A DNA stretch of 64,000 nt from Sphingobium sp. (lineage in GTDB: Bacteria; Pseudomonadota; Alphaproteobacteria; Sphingomonadales; Sphingomonadaceae), in NCBI GenBank assembly GCA_003248935.1, contig QFQF01000006.1, positions 1 to 64,000 of the forward strand, written 5' to 3'. Made by a program: the position numbers and the translations under genes. Shown here piece by piece: positions 7,906 through 15,763 of the stretch. Every line of letters starts with the position of its first letter. The first letter of the stretch is position 1. The notes under the pieces are model-generated. The model was not told the DNA's origin, did no database searches, and worked only from the letters and a program-made list of their open reading frames with translations.

Positions 7906-8783
7906 GCCGCGACCTTGTCGGTTATGGGCAGACGCCGCCTGACCCAAATTGGCCAGCCGGCGCGCGGGTCGCGGTTCAGTTCGTGATCAACTATGAAGAA
8001 GGCGCCGAAAACAGCGTTCTCAATGGGGATAAGGGCTCTGAGAGCTTCCTTTCGGAAATGGTTGGTGCCGCCAGCCATCCGGACCGTGCGATGGCGATGG
8101 AAAGCCTCTACGAATATGGCAGCCGCGCTGGCTTCTGGCGGCTGCATCGGATCTTCACCGAGCGGGGTATCCCGCTGACGGTGTTCGGCGTTGCGCAGGC
8201 ACTGGCGATCAATCCGCAAGCCGTGGAGGCGATGCTTTCGGCTGATTGGGAAATTGCCAGCCACGGCCTGCGCTGGATCGATTATCAGACCGTGACGGAG
8301 GAGGTCGAACGCGCCCATATCGCTGAGGCGATCGCGTTGCACACCACTCTCACCGGCAGCCGTCCGCTCGGATGGTATCAGGGCCGTACCTCTCCCAACA
8401 CCGCCCGTCTCGTCGCTGAGGAAGGGGGCTTCCTCTACGACGCTGACAGCTATGCCGACGACCTTCCCTACTGGGATCGGCAGCATGGCCGGGCTCAGCT
8501 GATCGTGCCTTACACGCTCGACGTCAACGATATGAAGTTCGTCGCGTATAATGGGTTCAGCGAAGGCGAGGCGTTCTTCCGATATCTGCGCGACACGTTC
8601 GAACAGCTCCGCGAGGAAGGCGGCCGGATGATGTCGGTCGGCCTTCACGGTCGGATCGCCGGCAAGCCGGCGCGTGCTCGGGCCGTCGCTCGCTTCCTCG
8701 ATCATGTCCTGTCGACGAGCGATGCCTGGATCGCCCGTCGGATCGATATCGCACGCCACTGGATGAAGGAGTTTCCGGCATGA
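7902..8783 (+). CDS. puuE: PuuE-type allantoinase (polysaccharide deacetylase fold)
   Basis: A 293-residue protein with the cofactor-light allantoinase signature: 'VNYEEG' equivalent (INYEEGAENS) followed by GD, then 'YGSRAGFWR', 'EIASHGLRW' and a C-terminal 'MSVGLHGRIAGKPAR'. This is the PuuE type, unrelated to the classical amidohydrolase allantoinase. It hydrolyses allantoin to allantoate. The ATG at 7902 overlaps the aminotransferase stop (ATGA) and the gene's own stop overlaps the next start. The DUF3225 and UraD genes follow directly, as in hpx-type clusters. Confidence 0.93.
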   Translation: MSRDLVGYGQTPPDPNWPAGARVAVQFVINYEEGAENSVLNGDKGSESFLSEMVGAASHPDRAMAMESLYEYGSRAGFWRLHRIFTERGIPLTVFGVAQALAINPQAVEAMLSADWEIASHGLRWIDYQTVTEEVERAHIAEAIALHTTLTGSRPLGWYQGRTSPNTARLVAEEGGFLYDADSYADDLPYWDRQHGRAQLIVPYTLDVNDMKFVAYNGFSEGEAFFRYLRDTFEQLREEGGRMMSVGLHGRIAGKPARARAVARFLDHVLSTSDAWIARRIDIARHWMKEFPA

Positions 8784-9172
8784 GTGCCCAGATCGAAATC
8801 GATCAACCCGACCGTCTCGCGGAGGTCACGGCGGCCTTTTACGACTATGAGCGCGCCCTCATGACGGACGATGTTCCCGCCATGGATCGGCTCTTCCACG
8901 ACGCACCGACGACCAATCGATACGGCGTTGGCGAGGTTCTCTACGGCATTGAAGAGATCAGGGACTTTCGCAAGGGGCGGGGCGGATCACCGCAGCGAAC
9001 CCTCGGTAAGGTCTCGATCACAGTCTATGGCGACAGCTTCGCCACCGCCGACGCCGAGTTTTTTCGCGAGAACAGCGATCGACGTGGCCGGCAGACCCAG
9101 AGCTGGGTCCGGTTCGCCGATGGCTGGAAGGTCGTCTCCGCACATGTCAGCCTTGAGGGGAGCACCCACTGA
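8780..9172 (+). CDS. AtzH/HpxZ-like protein (DUF3225, SnoaL/NTF2-like fold)
   Basis: A 130-residue NTF2-fold protein with the DUF3225 pattern: 'FYDYERALMTDDV', 'LFHDAPTTNRYGVGE', 'FRKGRGG' and a final 'WKVVSAHVS' strand. AtzH decarboxylates 1,3-dicarboxyurea, the product of AtzE. The equivalent substrate here would be N-carboxyoxamate formed by the AtzE-like enzyme from oxalurate (inference). The presence of AtzG, AtzE and AtzH homologues in one operon supports an intact three-protein module, although the AtzH-like gene is separated from the other two by three ureide genes. Confidence 0.87.
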   Translation: MSAQIEIDQPDRLAEVTAAFYDYERALMTDDVPAMDRLFHDAPTTNRYGVGEVLYGIEEIRDFRKGRGGSPQRTLGKVSITVYGDSFATADAEFFRENSDRRGRQTQSWVRFADGWKVVSAHVSLEGSTH

Positions 9173-9639
9173 TGGAGCGGTCGGCCTTCATTCATCGCTA
9201 TGGCGCGCTGTTCGAACATTCGCCCTGGGTGGTGGAGCGTGCCGCCGATCGGCCTCGCACCGATGACCTTCATGGCGATCTGATGAGAGTCGTCGAGACC
9301 GCGACGGGAGACGAACGCCTCGCGCTCGTTCGCGCGCACCCTGAACTCGCCGGCAAGGCGGCTGTCGCGCGTGAATTGACCGCCGCATCCGCGGCCGAGC
9401 AGGCCTCAGCGGGACTGGACAGCCTCACGCAGGCGGAGTTCGACCGGTTTCATCAACTCAATGCAGCCTATCAGGACAGGTTCGGCTTCCCCTTCATCAT
9501 CTGCGTTCGGCGGACCGACAAGGCAGGCATCCTCGCGGCGATGGAACAGCGCCTCAACAACGAGCGGGACACCGAACTGCAGACGGCCATCACGGAAATC
9601 GGCGAGATCGTTCGCTTGCGCCTGAAGGATCTGCCATGA
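9172..9639 (+). CDS. uraD: 2-oxo-4-hydroxy-4-carboxy-5-ureidoimidazoline (OHCU) decarboxylase
   Basis: A 155-residue all-helical protein with family landmarks: 'LVRAHPELAGKAA' (catalytic His), 'SAEQASAGLD'-type helix, 'FHQLNAAYQDRFGFPFIICV' and a C-terminal 'EIGEIVRLRL'. It decarboxylates OHCU stereospecifically to (S)-allantoin. Its ATG overlaps the stop of the AtzH-like gene (TGATG) and its stop overlaps the flavoprotein start. In the methylurate pathway of Pseudomonas CBB1 the analogous enzyme is TmuD, so a methylated OHCU is also conceivable (inference). Confidence 0.93.
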   Translation: MERSAFIHRYGALFEHSPWVVERAADRPRTDDLHGDLMRVVETATGDERLALVRAHPELAGKAAVARELTAASAAEQASAGLDSLTQAEFDRFHQLNAAYQDRFGFPFIICVRRTDKAGILAAMEQRLNNERDTELQTAITEIGEIVRLRLKDLP

Positions 9640-11051
9640 CCCTGGAGCTTCACAACGCGCGCGTCCGGCATGATTTGCAGTGCTTGAATTACGGCGGCCC
9701 GGATTGGTTGCCGCCGGCTCGCCATGCGGATGGACATGTCTATGATGTGGTGATCGTGGGCGGGGGCCAGAGCGGGCTCGGAGCCGCGTTCGGTCTCTTG
9801 CGGGAACGCGTCTCCAATATCCTCGTGATCGACGAGAACCCGGCCGGCTTCGAGGGGCCTTGGGATACCTATGCCCGGATGGTGACATTGCGCACCCCCA
9901 AACAGCTGACGGCCATCGACTATGGCGTGCCGTCGCTGACCTTCCGCGCCTATTGGGAAGCGATGCACGGGAGCGATGGCTGGGATGCGATCGACAAGAT
10001 CCCCCGGCGCGACTGGATGGATTATCTGCGCTGGTATCGGGATATATTGGGCTTGCCGGTCAGGAACGAGGCGCGCCTCGACCTGATCGAGCGCGCTGAT
10101 GGCGGATTGTTCCGACTGCGTCTGGCCGATGGCGATATGCTACTGGCGCGCAAGATCGTCCTTGCGACCGGAATTCAGGGGGGCGGGCAGTGGCACACGC
10201 CGGCGATGATCGTCGATGCGGTTCCCAAATCGCGCTACGCGCACACCTCGGAAATGATCGATTTTGGCGCGCTGCGCGGCAAGAAGGTCGGCATCCTCGG
10301 CGGTGGGGCCTCTGCGTTCGACAATGCCCAGTTCGCGCTCGGCGCGGGTGTCGGCGAAGTCCATGTCTTCGTTCGGCGTGCGTCGCTTCCAACCGTGAAC
10401 CCGATCCGGTTCATGGAAGCCTCGGGCCTGATCCCGAGATTCCCGGCGCTCCCCGACCCGGTCAAATATCGGATGATGGTGAGCTTTTTCGATCGCAACC
10501 AGCCACCGACCAATGACACGTTCCAGCGGGCGCTGGCGTCCCCGGGCTTTGAGCTTCATCTCGGCAGCCCCTGGCTCAATGTCGAAGCATCCGATGGGGG
10601 CGTGACGGTCACGACGCCCAAAGGGCTGCAGACCTTCGACTATCTGATCCTGTCGACCGGTCTAGTCACCGACCCGGAATTGCGGCCCGAACTGCGGCAA
10701 TTCGCCGGGAAGATCGCGCGCTGGTCGGACCGGATTTCGGCGCCCGCCTCCGAGCGCAATGCGCTCGTCGATGATCATCCCTATCTGGGACCGGCCTTCC
10801 AGTTCCTAGCAAAGGACCCGCAGGATCAGGCCACGCTCCATGGACTCTTCGCTTTCAACTATTCCGGTCTGATCAGCCTCGGTCTGTCGGCCTCGGCCTT
10901 GTCCGGTCTGAAGCAGGCCCTGCCGCGCCTCGTGGCAGGCGTATGCGATCAGCTCTTCCTCGATCGACAGGATGAGGTGGTGTCCGCCTATCTCGCTTAT
11001 GACGAGCCCGAGTTTAACGCCTGCGGTCAGAATGCGCAGGTGGCGGCATGA
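9636..11051 (+). CDS. FAD/NAD(P)H flavoprotein monooxygenase, candidate urate hydroxylase
   Basis: A 471-residue flavoprotein with two dinucleotide-binding motifs: GGGQSG at 42-47 (FAD) and GGGASA at 222-227 (NADPH). The 'YAHTSEM' before the second motif recalls the FMO/BVMO linker. The layout is therefore class B-like, not the class A (PHBH) type of HpxO and TmuM, and no uricase is seen in the window. It sits between uraD and uraH, whose joint substrate is 5-hydroxyisourate, so oxidation of urate or a methylurate to that product is the obvious proposal (inference). It might be a member of the HpyO urate hydroxylase group, which I cannot confirm by eye. Confidence 0.78.
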   Translation: MTLELHNARVRHDLQCLNYGGPDWLPPARHADGHVYDVVIVGGGQSGLGAAFGLLRERVSNILVIDENPAGFEGPWDTYARMVTLRTPKQLTAIDYGVPSLTFRAYWEAMHGSDGWDAIDKIPRRDWMDYLRWYRDILGLPVRNEARLDLIERADGGLFRLRLADGDMLLARKIVLATGIQGGGQWHTPAMIVDAVPKSRYAHTSEMIDFGALRGKKVGILGGGASAFDNAQFALGAGVGEVHVFVRRASLPTVNPIRFMEASGLIPRFPALPDPVKYRMMVSFFDRNQPPTNDTFQRALASPGFELHLGSPWLNVEASDGGVTVTTPKGLQTFDYLILSTGLVTDPELRPELRQFAGKIARWSDRISAPASERNALVDDHPYLGPAFQFLAKDPQDQATLHGLFAFNYSGLISLGLSASALSGLKQALPRLVAGVCDQLFLDRQDEVVSAYLAYDEPEFNACGQNAQVAA

Positions 11052-11380
11052 CCTTGTCCACGCACATCCTCGACACGATGCACGGCACGCCGGCGGCAGG
11101 ACTTCGGGTCCGGCTGAAAAAGGGCAATCTCGTCCTCTTCGAGGGTCTGACCGACCAGGATGGACGCTGCGCCGATCTCAGGGCGACGGCGGCAGGCGTC
11201 GGGCTCTTCTCCCTGACCTTCGAGGTCGCTGATTATTTCGTCTCTCGTGGTGTTGAGCTGCCGAACCCGCCCTTTCTCGATCATGTCACGATCGACTTCG
11301 GGATCGCCGATGCAGGCGCACATTACCACGTGCCGCTCCTCGTCTCGCCCTATGCCTACTCGACCTATCGGGGGAGCTGA
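11048..11380 (+). CDS. uraH: 5-hydroxyisourate hydrolase (transthyretin-like)
   Basis: A 110-residue transthyretin-related protein with all the hallmarks: N-terminal 'STHILDT' with the active-site His, a 'GLRVRL' strand with Arg, a 'HYHVPLLVSPYAYSTY' strand with His and the C-terminal YRGS tetrapeptide. It hydrolyses 5-hydroxyisourate to OHCU. It overlaps the flavoprotein stop (ATGA), so the two should be made together; this coupling is the best evidence that the flavoprotein makes its substrate. Confidence 0.96.
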   Translation: MTLSTHILDTMHGTPAAGLRVRLKKGNLVLFEGLTDQDGRCADLRATAAGVGLFSLTFEVADYFVSRGVELPNPPFLDHVTIDFGIADAGAHYHVPLLVSPYAYSTYRGS

Positions 11381-11384
11381 GCGA

Positions 11385-12389
11385 ATGAAGGCTTTGCTGT
11401 CATTTTTCGAACCCTTCATCCTGATGCTCCTGGCCACCGTCGCCTTGGCGAGCTTTTTGCCAGCGCAGGGGCAATGGCGCGACGTGGTTTCGATCGTCGC
11501 CAATGCCGCGATCGTGCTCCTCTTTTTCCTGCATGGCGCGAAACTCTCCCGTCAGGCGATCATCGATGGCGCCAGGCACTGGCCCCTGCATCTCGCCGGG
11601 CTCGGACTGACCTTCGGCCTGTTTCCGCTGATTGGTCTTGCCTTCGCGCAGCTGCCGCTGTTCGATGGTTCGCTCCGGACCGGCATCCTTTTCCTCGCCG
11701 TCCTGCCTTCAACCGTGCAGTCCTCGATCGCCTTCACGGCGATGGCGCGGGGCAATGTGGCGGCGGCTGTGTGCAGCGCATCCTTCTCGAACCTAGTCGG
11801 CATCTTCCTGACGCCGCTTCTGGTTGCCTTGTTGATCCATGCGGATGGTCCTGCCGGCATTTCCTGGGATGCCGCCAGAACGATCATTCTTCAATTGCTG
11901 CTCCCGTTCATCGCAGGTCATGTTCTGCGTCCCGTGATTGGGGGCTTTGTCGCCCGGCACAAGCCGCTCGTGACCGTGGTCGATCGCGGCTCGATCCTGC
12001 TCGTCGTCTACAGCGCCTTCGGCGCCGCCGTCCTCAACGGGATCTGGACCATGGTGAATGGCAGCGATCTCCTCGCTCTGGGCGCGCTCTCGCTGACGCA
12101 GCTTGCGATTGTCTTGGTGCTGGCCTGGAACATCGGGAAGTGGCTGGGCTTCAAGCGCGAGGATCGGATCGTCCTGCTCTTCTGCGGGTCAAAAAAGAGC
12201 CTGGCCTCGGGCGTACCTATGGCCGGGGTCTTGTTTCCGGCCGCGACGGTCGGTTTGGTGATCCTGCCGCTCATGCTGTTTCACCAGATCCAGCTGATCA
12301 TCTGTGCCGTTCTTGCACGGCGTCTGGGAGAGGAGCCGCCAGCGGCACACGCTCCGTTGCCCGACGACAGCGGGATCGCAGCCGCCTGA
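11385..12389 (+). CDS. Bile acid:sodium symporter (BASS/YfeH-like) family transporter
   Basis: A 334-residue membrane protein with about ten hydrophobic helices, opening with 'FFEPFILMLLATVALASFLPA' and including 'LPSTVQSSIAFTAMARGN' of the SBF-like family. The start is the ATG at 11385, five bases after uraH, so it closes the ureide operon. Family members import organic anions with sodium. By position it is the candidate importer for the purine substrate or an exporter for an acidic end product (inference). No xanthine/uracil permease is seen in the window. Confidence 0.85.
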   Translation: MKALLSFFEPFILMLLATVALASFLPAQGQWRDVVSIVANAAIVLLFFLHGAKLSRQAIIDGARHWPLHLAGLGLTFGLFPLIGLAFAQLPLFDGSLRTGILFLAVLPSTVQSSIAFTAMARGNVAAAVCSASFSNLVGIFLTPLLVALLIHADGPAGISWDAARTIILQLLLPFIAGHVLRPVIGGFVARHKPLVTVVDRGSILLVVYSAFGAAVLNGIWTMVNGSDLLALGALSLTQLAIVLVLAWNIGKWLGFKREDRIVLLFCGSKKSLASGVPMAGVLFPAATVGLVILPLMLFHQIQLIICAVLARRLGEEPPAAHAPLPDDSGIAAA

Positions 12390-12422
12390 ATTCGCGAATG
12401 ATTTCTTTCTTGGAGTGATATT

Positions 12423-13535
12423 ATGAAGACACGCTCCGCCGTTGCGTTCGAGGCGAAGAAGCCGCTTGAGATCGTCGAGCTGGACCTGGAAGGGCCCAAG
12501 GCCGGCGAGGTTCTGGTCGAGATCATGGCGACCGGCATCTGCCACACCGATGCCTATACGCTCGACGGTCTGGACAGCGAGGGCATCTTCCCGAGCGTGC
12601 TGGGCCATGAAGGCGCCGGCATCGTGCGCGAGGTCGGCGCGGGCGTCACCTCGGTGGTGCCGGGCGACCATGTCATTCCGCTCTACACGCCGGAATGCCG
12701 CCAGTGTAAGTCCTGCCTCTCGGGCAAGACGAACCTGTGCACCGCCATCCGCGCCACGCAGGGCAAGGGCCTGATGCCGGACGGCACGACCCGCTTCAGC
12801 TACAAGGGCCAGCCGATCTTCCATTATATGGGCTGCTCGACCTTCTCCAACTTCACCGTCCTGCCCGAGATCGCGGTCGCCAAGATCCGCGAGGACGCGC
12901 CGTTCAAGACCAGCTGCTATATTGGCTGCGGCGTGACCACCGGCGTCGGCGCGGTGATCAACACCGCCAAGGTGCAGGTCGGCGATAATGTCGTGATCTT
13001 CGGCCTGGGCGGCATCGGTCTCAACGTGATCCAGGGCGCGCGCCTTGCCGGCGCCAACAAGATCGTCGGCGTGGACATCAATCCCGATCGCGAGGAGTGG
13101 GGCCGCAAGTTCGGCATGACCGACTTCCTCAACTCCAAGGGCATGAGCCGCGAGGAGACGGTTGCGGCAATCGTCGCGCTGACCGACGGCGGCGCGGACT
13201 ATACGTTCGACGCGACCGGCAACACCGAAGTGATGCGCACCGCGCTCGAAGCCTGCCATCGCGGCTGGGGCACCTCGATCATCATCGGCGTGGCCGAGGC
13301 GGGCAAGACCATCGAGACGCGCCCCTTCCAGCTCGTGACCGGCCGCAACTGGCGCGGCACGGCCTTCGGCGGCGCCAAGGGCCGCACCGACGTGCCCAAG
13401 ATCGTCGACATGTACATGACAGGCAAGATCGAAATCGATCCGATGATCACCCACGTCATGGGCCTGGAGGAGATCAACACCGCATTCGATCTCATGCACG
13501 CCGGCAAGAGCATCCGCTCGGTCGTCGTCTTCTGA
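12423..13535 (+). CDS. frmA: S-(hydroxymethyl)glutathione dehydrogenase / class III alcohol dehydrogenase
   Basis: A 370-residue zinc-dependent dehydrogenase. Catalytic zinc ligands C40 (GICHTDAY) and H62 (GHEGAGIV), the structural-zinc cysteines in '[15 protein letters not shown]', and a 'GLGGIGLNV' NAD-binding turn are visible. Length and motifs match FrmA/AdhC, which oxidises the glutathione adduct of formaldehyde to S-formylglutathione. It has a GGAG Shine-Dalgarno and follows the transporter by 33 bases. Its codon use is more strongly C/G-ending than its neighbours. No S-formylglutathione hydrolase (frmB) is next to it. Its presence here points to formaldehyde release by the cluster's oxygenases (inference). 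Confidence 0.95.
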   Translation: MKTRSAVAFEAKKPLEIVELDLEGPKAGEVLVEIMATGICHTDAYTLDGLDSEGIFPSVLGHEGAGIVREVGAGVTSVVPGDHVIPLYTPECRQCKSCLSGKTNLCTAIRATQGKGLMPDGTTRFSYKGQPIFHYMGCSTFSNFTVLPEIAVAKIREDAPFKTSCYIGCGVTTGVGAVINTAKVQVGDNVVIFGLGGIGLNVIQGARLAGANKIVGVDINPDREEWGRKFGMTDFLNSKGMSREETVAAIVALTDGGADYTFDATGNTEVMRTALEACHRGWGTSIIIGVAEAGKTIETRPFQLVTGRNWRGTAFGGAKGRTDVPKIVDMYMTGKIEIDPMITHVMGLEEINTAFDLMHAGKSIRSVVVF

Positions 13536-13555
13536 TTTCCGGCGGGGAGGGGCGC

Positions 13556-14812
13556 ATGTCTTTAGATCATGGCGATGTCGTCATCGTCGGCGCGGGCCAC
13601 GGTGGTGCGCAGGCTGCCCTCTCCCTGCGGCAGCTTGGTTTCGAGGGCTCGATCCTGATGATCGGTCGCGACGAAGAGCCACCCTATGAACGTCCGCCGC
13701 TCAGCAAGGATTATCTCGCCGGGGAAAAGGATTTCGAGCGGCTGTACATTCGTCCACGGCAAAGCTGGGCCGAGAAGCAAATTGAGCTTTGTCTTGGGGC
13801 CGAGGTGGTCGCGGTCGATGCAGATGCCCATGTTGTTCACCTGAAGGACGGTCGGGCGGTCTCCTATGGACAGCTGGTCTGGGCCACGGGCGGCGAGGCC
13901 CGAACCCTAAATTGTCGGGGTCATAGTCTGGAGGGTGTCCATACTGTCCGGCATAGGTCGGATGTTGACCGGATAAAGACCGACTTGTCGGCCGGAGCTT
14001 GGCAGGTGGTTGTTGTTGGTGGCGGCTATGTGGGGCTCGAAGCGGCCGCAGTCCTCACCAAGCTTGGTTGCCAGGTAACGCTCGTCGAGGCCTGCCCTCG
14101 CGTTCTCGCGCGTGTCGCTGGCGAACAGATTTCCGCTTTTTATGAGGCCGAACATCGTCGCCAAGGCGTCGACCTGCGGGTCAATGCTGAGGTCACTGCA
14201 TTGCACGGTCAAGACGGCCGGGTCTGCAGTGTCGAACTTGCGGGGGGTGAGGTGATCCCGACCGATATGGTGATCGTCGGGATTGGGATCGTCCCTTCGG
14301 TGGCGCCCCTCATCGGAGCAGGCGCGCAGGGTGGCGCAAATATCGATGTCGACGATCAGTGCCGAAGCAGCCTCTCCGACATATTCGCGATTGGAGATTG
14401 CGCTGCGCATGTCAGCAAATTTGCCGGCGGCGTCCGGCTGCGCATAGAATCCGTCCAGAACGCCAACGACATGGCGAAAACCGTGGCTCAGGCGATTATT
14501 GGCATGCCTGCCTCCTATGCGGCTACGCCCTGGTTCTGGTCGAATCAGTTCGATCTCAAGCTGCAGACCGTCGGGCTTTCGATCGGCCATGACGAAGCTA
14601 TTCTCAGGGGCGATCCAGCATCCCGCCGCTTCAGTGTGATTTACCTCAAGGCCGGCACCGTCATCGCCTTGGATTGCGTCAACGCAACGCGCGATTATGT
14701 GCAGGGCAAGCGTCTGGTGGAGGACGCGATCCAAGCTGAAGTGGCAAAGCTGTCGAACTGCTCGATTGGTCTAAAGGACGTGACAATCAAAGATCAGGAG
14801 CAAGTGATCTGA
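13556..14812 (+). CDS. FAD-dependent ferredoxin reductase (putidaredoxin/rhodocoxin reductase type)
   Basis: A 418-residue two-dinucleotide-fold reductase. FAD motif GAGHGG near residue 11, the 'PYERPPLSKDYL' segment, NAD motif GGGYVGLE near residue 158, and 'DIFAIGDCA' before the C-terminal reductase domain are all present. Start is the ATG at 13556 behind a GGGGAGGGG Shine-Dalgarno, 20 bases after frmA. Such enzymes pass NADH electrons to a [2Fe-2S] ferredoxin. The natural partners here are the ferredoxin at 17015 and the Rieske oxygenase at 599, as in the three-component dicamba demethylase (inference). Confidence 0.9.
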   Translation: MSLDHGDVVIVGAGHGGAQAALSLRQLGFEGSILMIGRDEEPPYERPPLSKDYLAGEKDFERLYIRPRQSWAEKQIELCLGAEVVAVDADAHVVHLKDGRAVSYGQLVWATGGEARTLNCRGHSLEGVHTVRHRSDVDRIKTDLSAGAWQVVVVGGGYVGLEAAAVLTKLGCQVTLVEACPRVLARVAGEQISAFYEAEHRRQGVDLRVNAEVTALHGQDGRVCSVELAGGEVIPTDMVIVGIGIVPSVAPLIGAGAQGGANIDVDDQCRSSLSDIFAIGDCAAHVSKFAGGVRLRIESVQNANDMAKTVAQAIIGMPASYAATPWFWSNQFDLKLQTVGLSIGHDEAILRGDPASRRFSVIYLKAGTVIALDCVNATRDYVQGKRLVEDAIQAEVAKLSNCSIGLKDVTIKDQEQVI

Positions 14813-14908
14813 TCCGCGCCTGCCCTTTGCGAGAGCGGATGATCTCAAACTGCGATGGCTCCTCGCCTGGCACGCGCGTCAGCGGACGAGCGGGGAGGGC
14901 TTTGATCG

Positions 14909-15763
14909 ATGAACAGTCTTTTTGAAATTGATGTTTACGACCTGCATATTCTTCATGCGCTCTTCCAGGAATTAAGCGTCACTCGCGTCGCGGAGCGCGA
15001 GGGCGTAACCCAACCTACGATCAGTAAGATCCTCAGTCGCCTGCGAAAGGCACTGGGCGACAAATTGCTGGTGAAGGGGCCCGTCGGCCTCACTCTCACC
15101 GAACGTGCCATGGTTCTGCAGGGGCCGATCAGAGAGATTTTGCTCCAACTCTCTGCTCTCGATACCGAGGCAGGGTTTGATCCGGTGACGGATCAGCGGA
15201 CCTTTCATGTCGGTTGCGGCGATTGCGTGCTCCCTTCGTTCATCGCAAGGATCATTGACCGAGTGACGACGCAGAATAGGCGCATGCAAGTCCGCTTCCT
15301 GACGATCAACCCGTCCTTCGATTCAGCCACTGCCCTCGAAACCGGCGCTGTCGATCTTATCATCAACAATCATCCGCGACCACGCGAGGATCTACGCACG
15401 AGCACGCTCTACACGGATGAGGTCGTATGCCTCATGCGGCAAGGACATCCTCTGGCCGAAGGACGGCGTCTCCGTCTCGCCCGGTATCTCGATGCGGATC
15501 ATCTCGCGCCCAACCCTAGTGCTCGCGGGGAAAATGGTCCAATCTCGGGATCGCTGATGCGATCGGGCTATCGACGCAACATCGTGGCCACGATTCCCGA
15601 ATATAGTCTCGTTCCGTTCGTGCTGTTGGAGAGCGATCTTATATTCACGACCGGTCGGCAATTCGCGACCGAGCTGGTGCGCTACTTCCCTTTGGAAATG
15701 GTGCCGGCGACAAACCGAATCTGGATAACCGTGCGGATGCCATCAGCCAGGAGTTCAACTTGA
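14909..15763 (+). CDS. LysR-family regulator (NodD-like), 3' end replaced by junction
   Basis: An N-terminal winged helix ('ELSVTRVAEREGVTQPTISKIL') and most of a NodD/PnpR-like effector domain are intact up to about residue 266 ('YFPLEMVPA'). After that the frame runs through what is, in another frame, TonB receptor coding sequence, giving an unrelated tail (TNRIW...) and a stop at 15763. Normal members continue with a conserved aromatic segment and are about 20-40 residues longer (estimate from the family). The product may still fold, but its C-terminus is not native. The start ATG follows a GGGGAGGG Shine-Dalgarno. Confidence 0.8.
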   Translation: MNSLFEIDVYDLHILHALFQELSVTRVAEREGVTQPTISKILSRLRKALGDKLLVKGPVGLTLTERAMVLQGPIREILLQLSALDTEAGFDPVTDQRTFHVGCGDCVLPSFIARIIDRVTTQNRRMQVRFLTINPSFDSATALETGAVDLIINNHPRPREDLRTSTLYTDEVVCLMRQGHPLAEGRRLRLARYLDADHLAPNPSARGENGPISGSLMRSGYRRNIVATIPEYSLVPFVLLESDLIFTTGRQFATELVRYFPLEMVPATNRIWITVRMPSARSST

